Positions 8,660 through 13,338 of a DNA stretch of 13,338 bases are shown here, piece after piece (position 1 is the first letter of the stretch; every line of letters begins with the position of its first letter). The notes below the pieces were generated by a model, which did no database searches, was not told where the DNA came from, and worked only from the letters and a program-made list of their open reading frames with translations. Made by a program: the position numbers and the translations under genes. Origin of the DNA: an uncultured Acidimicrobiia bacterium (GTDB lineage Bacteria; Actinomycetota; Acidimicrobiia; Spongiisociales; JAENVV01); the NCBI GenBank assembly GCA_905480085.1, contig CAJQPD010000313.1, forward strand, positions 1 through 13,338, given 5' to 3'.

Positions 8660-8743
8660 CTGTTTCCATACCTTCGCTTTGAGTCAACGGTAACGTTTGC
8701 CGCCGAATCAAGCTTCCCCATGGGTCGCGAGGAAGCAGTTGGC

Positions 8744-9979
8744 TCAGTCGCCGGCGAGGAAGTACAGCCAGTTGCCGTCGACGTCGATGCCGAGCCGGTA
8801 GCCGAAGTAGATGTCTTCGCGGGCCGATGTCTCGATCTCCTCTTCGCTGAAACCGAGTCGACGAAGTTGGTCGATTTCGTCGGGAGTCGCTTCGGAGAAA
8901 GGCTTGGTGCTGACCGCCGGCCAGACGTAGAGTTCCTGGCCGGTGTCCCAGGTAACCGGGGTGGCGGGGAGTTGCAGGAGCCCGACTAGCCAGGTGGTTG
9001 GATTGGCGGTGCCCCGATACTCCTCCAGTGCCCAGCTTTCACCGGGTGAGTCTTGACCCGGGTCGATGCTGTATATGAATTCGGCTGGAGCGATTTCGTC
9101 GAGTCGGGCAAAGTCGCAAGCCACCGCCGCATCGAGAATCTGACGGCGGGTCTCCTGTGCAGCCACGGTCAGGGCCAGGTCGTCGGACCAGGATTCGGCG
9201 AGCCCGGAAGCGGAGCAGTCGGTAGATCCATCCATTACCAACGGCTGGTTGGTCAGCACCGCGCCGGTGGCCGCGTCGACCGTAACGAACCGGATTTCTG
9301 TTGCGTTCGCTCCGAGCTCGGCCACTTCGACGGAGAGGAGACCTTCTTCGTTCCACAAGAGTCCCCGTACGGTGATCGACCCGTCGCCTTCGAGAGCGAA
9401 TGGCCGCAGGTCGGTGAACGTACCATTTGGCAGTTCAGTGCTCAGCAAGAGCGAGGTGAACTCCTCGCAGGTAGTCAGCCAGACTCCGTGGTTCTCGGTG
9501 CTTTCCGCAGAGTTCGGGGGGTCCGTGTAGAACCTGGACAATTCGACCGCCACGCTTGAACCGCCGAAGGTGCCATGGGGAACCGCCAGCATGGGTTCCG
9601 ATCCGTCGGTCGGGACCGACCAGATGTCGTAGGCGGGTTCGCCCTCGCAGCCCATGATGTCCCGGTTCGCAATGGCGTAGACCTCATGCTGTTGATCTAT
9701 CGAATCGAACAGTTTTTCGCCGGCCGCCAGGTCGAGTTCCCCAGGGATGGTCCCTGACCCTGTCGACGTCGGGCCGACGCGGACCTCGGTCGTTTCGACG
9801 GAGGTCACCGTACCCGATGCGTCTCCAATAATGTTGGTGGCCGTTGGTGTCGAGGCGACCGGCCCGGAACCTGAGTCGAAGATGAGCGTCCCAACCCAGA
9901 TCACCGCCGCCAGGCCGGCAACGGCTGCCGCCACTCTGGCCGGGCTCTGGAAGTGGTCTCGCCGACGGTGATCGGTCAT
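8744..9979 (-). CDS. Membrane-anchored extracytoplasmic protein of unknown function
   Basis: 411 aa. A basic N-terminus (DHRRRDHF) precedes one hydrophobic helix (about residues 16-34, VAAAVAGLAAVIWVGTLIF) with no lipobox Cys, so it is probably a signal anchor with the rest outside the cell. A Ser/Thr/Gly-rich linker (about 35-80) leads to a globular region with scattered Cys (CEGEP, TTCEEF, DCSAS, ACDF). The last 149 residues resemble a module that recurs in actinobacterial secreted proteins, with the pattern RRQILDAAVACDFARLDEIA, ELYVWPA, and the end GYRLGIDVDGNWLYFLAGD. I know no function for it. ATG 9979 is supported by GGGGGTG on the minus strand, seven bases upstream. It converges on the mrp operon and need not be related to it. 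Confidence 0.8.
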   Translation of the reverse strand: MTDHRRRDHFQSPARVAAAVAGLAAVIWVGTLIFDSGSGPVASTPTATNIIGDASGTVTSVETTEVRVGPTSTGSGTIPGELDLAAGEKLFDSIDQQHEVYAIANRDIMGCEGEPAYDIWSVPTDGSEPMLAVPHGTFGGSSVAVELSRFYTDPPNSAESTENHGVWLTTCEEFTSLLLSTELPNGTFTDLRPFALEGDGSITVRGLLWNEEGLLSVEVAELGANATEIRFVTVDAATGAVLTNQPLVMDGSTDCSASGLAESWSDDLALTVAAQETRRQILDAAVACDFARLDEIAPAEFIYSIDPGQDSPGESWALEEYRGTANPTTWLVGLLQLPATPVTWDTGQELYVWPAVSTKPFSEATPDEIDQLRRLGFSEEEIETSAREDIYFGYRLGIDVDGNWLYFLAGD

Positions 9980-10447
9980 ATGACGACACCCCCAAAATTT
10001 CCCCTAGGGAGCCTGGCGTCGGCTACCGGAATCCGGCTGACAGCTGCCGCCCGATTCGACCGAACCGCAGTGATACTGACGGCCAATCCGGCTCTCCTTC
10101 GTCCAAGAAGCTCTGCTCTGGGGACACGCATGCCAGGTACCTCCCCGGGTTGTCGGACTTCCCGTTCAGGCGGTTCTCAAGCCGTCCGGAAGCTGGCAAC
10201 TCCATGAGATGAGCGCGCCACAGGCAGGATCGACTGGCCAGGACCGGAAGTCCCAATTCTCCGACTATCTCGACATCGCATGTCGGTCGGGCGGCCAGGC
10301 TGAGGGCCCTGAACACGGCCTCCTGCCGGTCGGGTGGCGGGGAAGCAGCACATCGAGCACGCCCTGGTTGGGCGCAGTAGATTTCCTCAACACTGCGGAG
10401 CCTCCTCAAGTCGAGGCCAAGGCGCTCGTGCTGTTGAGGAGAGCAGT
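9980..10447. other. Gene-poor stretch upstream of the 411-aa gene
   Basis: I see no recognisable gene here on either strand. It must hold the promoter of the minus-strand 411-aa gene, but no clear -35/-10 pair stands out. A 128-codon minus-strand open frame (10023-10409) has no recognisable domain and unconvincing composition. GGAC-CGGAA-GTCC (10241-10253) is an isolated palindrome of unknown meaning. Confidence 0.5.
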
Positions 10448-10705
10448 ATGCGGCAGCCTGAGGAAGCGCCTGGAGATCGTTCCCGAATTGTCGGCGGTGT
10501 CTCGATTGTTGCCGGGTTGGCGTTTGTTGCTGGCGAGGTGTTGAACCGGGCTAAGCCGGACATCGATTATGTGGCTTGTGCAACCGGAGACGCCTACCTC
10601 GTCAACGTCATTGATCTTCTCAGGCGGCCCAGCTGGCAGGCCCAAACCAGAGCATCGTGCGACGCTAACGAGCCGTCGACGCCCACGAGGATTGTTCGTT
10701 CGTAG
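10448..10705 (+). CDS. Possible small membrane protein, doubtful
   Basis: An 85-codon frame beginning with ATG, preceded by GAGGAG (10436-10441) at good spacing. A charged N-terminus (MRQPEEAPGDRSR) is followed by one hydrophobic helix (IVGGVSIVAGLAFVAGEVL) and then AKPDIDYVACATGDAYLVNVIDLL. Purine-first codons suggest real coding up to about base 10620, though third-position GC is lower than in the neighbouring genes. From there on it is exactly antisense to the universal stress protein fragment, and its tail (SWQAQTRASCDANEPSTPT) looks like shadow translation. It may be a gene fragment joined to the stress-protein fragment at a deletion junction. No family is recognised. Confidence 0.25.
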   Translation: MRQPEEAPGDRSRIVGGVSIVAGLAFVAGEVLNRAKPDIDYVACATGDAYLVNVIDLLRRPSWQAQTRASCDANEPSTPTRIVRS

Positions 10706-10710
10706 GTCAT
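10594..10710 (-). pseudogene. N-terminal fragment of a universal stress protein (UspA family)
   Basis: 38 codons from ATG 10710 to TAG 10594 begin with MTYERTILVGVDGS, then SHDALVWACQLGRLRRSMTLT. This is the first beta strand, the nucleotide-binding DGS turn and first helix of a Usp domain, ending at the start of the second strand. A full domain is about 140 residues, and the ATP-binding GxxGxxxG region is absent nearby in any frame. AAGGGAGGT on the minus strand lies six bases before the ATG, an excellent ribosome binding site. The front of the gene is thus preserved while the rest is lost. Usp genes are common in low-oxygen and dormancy regulons and near nitrate-respiration genes. Family call is good; it is unlikely to make a functional protein. 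Confidence 0.65.
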
Positions 10711-10757
10711 AGGATGACCTCCCTTGACAGGCTACGGCCGATGTCGTCCTGGGCAAC

Positions 10758-10772
10758 AGAGGCGAAAGTTCC
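10758..10772 (-). promoter_or_regulatory. DosR/DevR-box-like sequence upstream of the Usp fragment
   Basis: On the minus strand this reads GGAACTTTCGCCTCT. The mycobacterial DosR core, as I recall it, is GGGACTTTNGNCCCT, and 11 of the 13 defined positions match. It ends 47 bases before the Usp ATG; a TANNNT box (TAGCCT, 10734-10729) lies between, so its distance suits an activator site. Caution: the same bases may be part of the decayed HTH fragment on the other strand, and a chance match cannot be excluded. Confidence 0.3.
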
Positions 10773-10833
10773 GTTCTAACGATCCTCAGACGAGGCCAGT
10801 CCGCCGCACGACGTCTCGTCGCCGACTATCTCG

Positions 10834-10959
10834 GTCAAAACCCTTGAGACCCACATGGCCCAGATTCTTGCGAAGCTCAACGCACAGAGCCGCCCCGAAA
10901 TCACCCGAATTGCCTTCGAAACCGGGTTCCTTCGCCCCGATGGCCAGATCGACCTGTAG
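10834..10959 (+). pseudogene. C-terminal HTH remnant of a NarL-family response regulator
   Basis: 41 codons plus a TAG stop read VKTLETHMAQILAKLNAQ, then SRPEITRIAFETGFLRPD. Against residues 180-220 of the response regulator at 600-1310, 34 of 41 residues and about 98 of 123 bases are identical, and most base changes are silent. The copy was therefore a working paralogue before it was broken. The receiver domain is missing and no start codon precedes the helix in this frame. Weak resemblance (ESSVLTILRRG, compare REVVDLIARG) continues upstream from about 10758 in another frame, which would require a small deletion near 10800-10834. The stop falls just after the helix, so the acidic tail of the intact regulator is absent. 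Confidence 0.7.
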
Positions 10960-11049
10960 GTATCTATGGTTCTGTTCATCCCGGGCTGCTTCGCTGGGGT
11001 CGGGGTCGATCAATGGTGGGCGCCGGTTTTCTGATCGCGGGAATGGGAC

Positions 11050-11226
11050 TCAGCCGTTGTCGATGCGCTCCGGCGGGCTCAGACGTTGGGCGATGCGGGC
11101 CGGAGCATCCTCTGAGCCGAAACATGTCAGGCGGTCTCCCGCCGCCAGTTCGGTGATACCCGAGGCGACCATGACGTAAAGCCGACGTTGGAGGGCTACG
11201 ACGAGACAGTCATCGGGCCAGGTGAC
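11050..11226 (-). pseudogene. Orphan RCK_C (TrkA-C) domain end, truncated gene
   Basis: 58 codons ending in TGA at 11050 include TWPDDCLVVALQRR, ASGITELAAGDRLTCFGSED and APARIAQRLSPP. This is the pattern of the RCK_C domain (PF02080): a bulky/charged start, LVVAL, then G-T-L-GD-L-x-x-F. Such domains regulate K+ uptake proteins (TrkA), K+ channels, CLC chloride transporters and other antiporters by binding ligands. The first strand of the domain is missing, there is no usable start codon, and the fragment begins a few bases after the narI stop in a different frame. It looks like the 3' end of a larger ion-transport gene whose body was deleted when it was joined behind narI. Confidence 0.6.
11076..11118 (-). 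terminator. Possible terminator hairpin after the nar operon
   Basis: GGCTCAGA (11076-11083) and TCTGAGCC (11111-11118) are perfect 8-base inverted repeats, with an inner GATGC/GCATC pair (11092-11096 and 11105-11109). The structure lies about 140 bases beyond the narI stop and has no T-tract. It also falls within the RCK_C fragment, so coding constraint in the ancestor may explain part of it. Confidence 0.25.
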
Positions 11227-11254
11227 TATTGCGGGCCAGCTCCGGGCCCGAGAG

Positions 11255-11968
11255 TTATTTGATTCGGTCGAGCAGCTTCTTTGACCCGGGATGGTAGACG
11301 GCCGGCTCCTGGCTGAGCCGAATCACTTTCTGCCACGGGCGGGTCAGATACCCGAATGGGACCGTGATGATGTGCACGAGCCTCGTGAACGGGAATGCCA
11401 CGAGAAACACAAAAGCGGTCAGCACGTGTGTCTTGATTACCCATGGCAGCGCTTCGACCAACTCGGGCCGGGGCTGGAATATCAGCAGCGACCGCACGTA
11501 TGGAACGAATACGGCGGTGCCCCAGAACGAACCCCATCGGTATCCGATGGCAGTCCACAGGCCGGTAACGATGGCGACGGCAATGATGGCTAGCACCACC
11601 AGATCGGCGCGGGTCGTGACCGCCCGAACTCGAAGGTTCGTGAACCGTCGATACAACAGAATTACTAGCCCGACTCCGGCCCAGACGGCCAGCGCAATGC
11701 CGGTCCCTTCAAGAAGGTAGAGCCGGACCGGGGCGCCGTTCCAAAAGTTGATCCCACTCGGGATGATGAGGACTAGCAAATGCATCAGGAGGATGATCGT
11801 GATGCCCCAGTGGAACGACACCGAACCCCAATACAGCTTGCGCTTCTCGAGGAGTTGCGACGAGAGGGCCGAAACCGAAAACGGATGGCGCCGCCACCGA
11901 ATGACCGTCACCACAATCGCCAACGTCGCTGCAACATAGGGAAACACAACAAACAGTAGGTTGTTCAT
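11255..11968 (-). CDS. narI: Respiratory nitrate reductase gamma subunit (cytochrome b)
   Basis: A 237-aa membrane-embedded dihaem cytochrome b that oxidises quinol and passes electrons to NarH and then the molybdenum site of NarG. Five hydrophobic helices are visible. The haem ligands are present with the same spacing as in E. coli NarI: H53 and H63 (SFHWGITIILLMHLL; ten apart, like E. coli H56/H66), and H181 and H199 (IKTHVLT to TRLVHII; 18 apart, like H187/H205). A C-terminal cytoplasmic tail (RPWQKVIRLSQEPAVYH) follows. ATG 11968 overlaps the narJ stop (ATGA). It is the last gene of the nar operon; the RCK_C fragment follows immediately. Confidence 0.95.
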   Translation of the reverse strand: MNNLLFVVFPYVAATLAIVVTVIRWRRHPFSVSALSSQLLEKRKLYWGSVSFHWGITIILLMHLLVLIIPSGINFWNGAPVRLYLLEGTGIALAVWAGVGLVILLYRRFTNLRVRAVTTRADLVVLAIIAVAIVTGLWTAIGYRWGSFWGTAVFVPYVRSLLIFQPRPELVEALPWVIKTHVLTAFVFLVAFPFTRLVHIITVPFGYLTRPWQKVIRLSQEPAVYHPGSKKLLDRIK

Positions 11969-12507
11969 CGGGGGGCTCCAGTCTCAGTGTGGCTCTTGAC
12001 TGCTTGTTCCACCACATCTGCCGTGGCCGCCAGCAGATGTCGGTACGGATTTACAGATTCCGCTTTCTTCAGTGTGGTCCGCATGATGCCAATGGCTTTT
12101 GGAAGGTCGGCCATCAGGTCAGGGAGGGGCGAGGGGGTTGCGTCGAGGTAGCGGAGCACCGGGTCGAGATGATCAGGCAACTCTCCGTGCAGGTCGATTC
12201 CTACTCGTTGCATGTCCCGTTTCAGGTCGGCCATGAATTCACCGCGACGGTAATTCTCACCCCACAGCACATACCCGACGTATGGAATGAAGAGGGGAGA
12301 GAGGTCGAGCGTGCGGGTGTGCAACTCTTCCCACTCGCCCAGGTCAAGTTGTCCGACCGCGCCGACAAATTGGTGCATATGTTTGCCGATCTGGCCGTCC
12401 AGGTCCGCCACCGCCCTGGTGAGGGTCTCATGACTCGTAGGGGTCGGATATCGGTAGCCGGTGGCCACCACGGGTGCGGACCGCAGGGTGGTTGGTGTAG
12501 ATCCCAT
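11965..12507 (-). CDS. narJ: Nitrate reductase assembly chaperone
   Basis: A 180-aa cytoplasmic chaperone that helps insert the molybdenum cofactor into NarG and docks the NarGH dimer onto NarI; it is not part of the final enzyme. The NarJ/TorD-family signature is clear in the middle: DLSPLFIPYVGYVLWGENYR (about 69-88) followed by RGEFMADLKRDMQRVGIDL and LPDHLDPVLRYL. The N-terminal 25 residues (STPTTLRSAPVVATGYRY) are low in structure and poorly conserved. The start at 12507 shares one base with the narH stop (TGATG) and has AAGGGG about seven bases upstream. Its stop overlaps narI. The helical C-terminus ends KSHTETGAPR. Confidence 0.9.
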   Translation of the reverse strand: MGSTPTTLRSAPVVATGYRYPTPTSHETLTRAVADLDGQIGKHMHQFVGAVGQLDLGEWEELHTRTLDLSPLFIPYVGYVLWGENYRRGEFMADLKRDMQRVGIDLHGELPDHLDPVLRYLDATPSPLPDLMADLPKAIGIMRTTLKKAESVNPYRHLLAATADVVEQAVKSHTETGAPR

Positions 12508-13337
12508 CAGGCACCCCTTCTCGGTGGCTCAATGTAGCCAAACCCGGTGGCACCTTTGTAGGCGAGCGGATCATTGAGCGTCTCGATCGACACCTCCCGG
12601 TGATAGGGCGGCAGGACAAACCGTTCGTCGATCGTCGGGATGGTGGTCAGTTTGTAGATGGCTTCGACCTCTTCGGGAGTGGTACCGGCCGCTTCAAGCA
12701 AAGCGAGCGTTGCTTCGCTGATCTCACCGTCGACGCTTTGGCGGCGTTTGTAGGTGCGTACCGCCAGCATCTTCTTCAACACTTTGCGGATGACCTCCTC
12801 GTCGCCAACCGAGAACAGATTGGCCAGGTATTGGACGGGGAGCCGAGCCTTATCGAGATCCTCGAGCAGTTCGAAATCCTCCCGCTCGTCCGGGAGGTCG
12901 AGCCGGGTGAGGTTTCCCTCAATCGAACTGATCACCGGTGACAGCGGCGGGATGTAGAACATCATCGCTGCGGTGCGGTACTCAGGATGAAGCGGTAGCG
13001 CCATGCCCCACACCTTCACGAATTGGTACACCGGCGAGCGGCGAGCGGCGTCGATCCAATCGTCGCCGATGCCTGCCGCGGCCGCGGCGGCCACCACCCG
13101 GTCATCCCACGGATCGAGAATCATGTCGAGCTGGGCATCGAGCAGTTGATCCTCTGGCATCGAAACCACATCGGCGATGCGGTCGGCGTCATATAACAAC
13201 ACACCCATGTAACGGATGCGGCCAACGCACGAATGTGCGCAAGCAGGCGCCTGTCCGGTTTCGAGGCGCGGGAAACACAAGATGCATTTCTCGGATTTGC
13301 CAGTCGACCAGTTGTAATAGACCTTCTTGTACGGGCA
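12507..13337 (-). CDS. narH: Respiratory nitrate reductase beta subunit, C-terminal part
   Basis: 276 residues of the iron-sulfur subunit that carries electrons from NarI haems to NarG. Roughly 190 N-terminal residues, with the first ferredoxin-like cluster motifs, lie beyond the right edge. The fragment opens with CPYKKVYYNWSTGKSEKC, then ILCFPRLETGQ and ACAHSCVGRIRYMGVLLYD, matching the cluster-binding and following region of E. coli NarH closely (visible Cys at fragment residues 1, 18, 21, 33 and 37). Later come LPLHPEYRTAAMMFYIPPLSP and LPVQYLANLFSVGD, both family hallmarks. The C-terminus (FGYIEPPRRGA) is shorter than in E. coli. Gene order H-J-I on this strand implies narG off the window. 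Confidence 0.95.
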   Translation of the reverse strand, partial: CPYKKVYYNWSTGKSEKCILCFPRLETGQAPACAHSCVGRIRYMGVLLYDADRIADVVSMPEDQLLDAQLDMILDPWDDRVVAAAAAAGIGDDWIDAARRSPVYQFVKVWGMALPLHPEYRTAAMMFYIPPLSPVISSIEGNLTRLDLPDEREDFELLEDLDKARLPVQYLANLFSVGDEEVIRKVLKKMLAVRTYKRRQSVDGEISEATLALLEAAGTTPEEVEAIYKLTTIPTIDERFVLPPYHREVSIETLNDPLAYKGATGFGYIEPPRRGA

Positions 13338-13338
13338 G

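Noticed and set aside
8660..8743. Bidirectional terminator between the mrp operon and the convergent gene
   Set aside because: Only a weak 6-bp stem with a wobble pair (CGGTAA/TTGCCG) is present and no T-tract follows, so I do not call it.
10241..10253. Second DosR-like palindrome (GGAC-CGGAA-GTCC)
   Set aside because: The spacer is five bases where the DosR palindrome has four, and no gene start is suitably placed downstream.
10023..10409. 128-codon open frame on the minus strand
   Set aside because: No recognisable domain, unusual mix of Cys, Pro and Arg, and no good ribosome binding site. High-GC DNA gives many such chance frames.
9980..11254. tRNA, small RNA or insertion-sequence remnant in the gene-poor stretch
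   Set aside because: No cloverleaf with a TTCGA-type arm, no terminal inverted repeats with target duplications and no transposase motif could be seen.

Overview
The window is high-GC bacterial DNA with long, tightly overlapping operons (ATGA, GTGA and TTGA junctions), alternative GTG/TTG starts and actinobacterial-type proteins. An uncultured Actinomycetota member, perhaps Acidimicrobiia, is the best guess. That is an inference from protein style; no rRNA or other marker gene is present.

Layout. (1) 1-1310, + strand: the end of a NarL-type two-component system, with a 5'-truncated sensor kinase that carries an apparent one-base frameshift, followed by a complete response regulator. Hairpins lie at 1318-1428. 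(2) 1444-2559, +: a multi-spanning LPG-synthase-TM/UPF0104 membrane protein. (3) 2556-2831, -: a 91-aa winged-helix regulator, convergent with (2) and divergent from (4), with an AT-rich promoter/operator region at 2895-2940. (4) 2939-8659, +: a complete Mrp-type Na+(K+)/H+ antiporter operon in the order A-B-C-D-F-G/E. MrpE is not between D and F but is fused to the C-terminus of MrpG. (5) 8744-9979, -: a membrane-anchored extracytoplasmic protein of unknown function. (6) About 9980-11254: a gene-poor stretch of broken genes. It holds the first 38 codons of a universal stress protein (with a good ribosome binding site and a possible DosR-like box), a C-terminal HTH fragment of a paralogue of the response regulator in (1), and an orphan RCK_C (TrkA-C) domain end. 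(7) 11255-13337, -: narI, narJ and the C-terminal part of narH, from a respiratory nitrate reductase operon whose narG and narH start lie beyond the right edge.

How the parts may work together. Nar consumes quinol and cytoplasmic protons during nitrate respiration. Mrp uses the proton gradient to export Na+. The wHTH regulator is placed to control mrp and itself. The debris between the 411-aa gene and narI (stress protein, NarL-type HTH, ion-channel regulatory domain) looks like the remains of a low-oxygen stress cluster reduced by deletions. That reading is inferred from the fragments and not demonstrated. I found no CRISPR array, insertion sequence, tRNA or rRNA.
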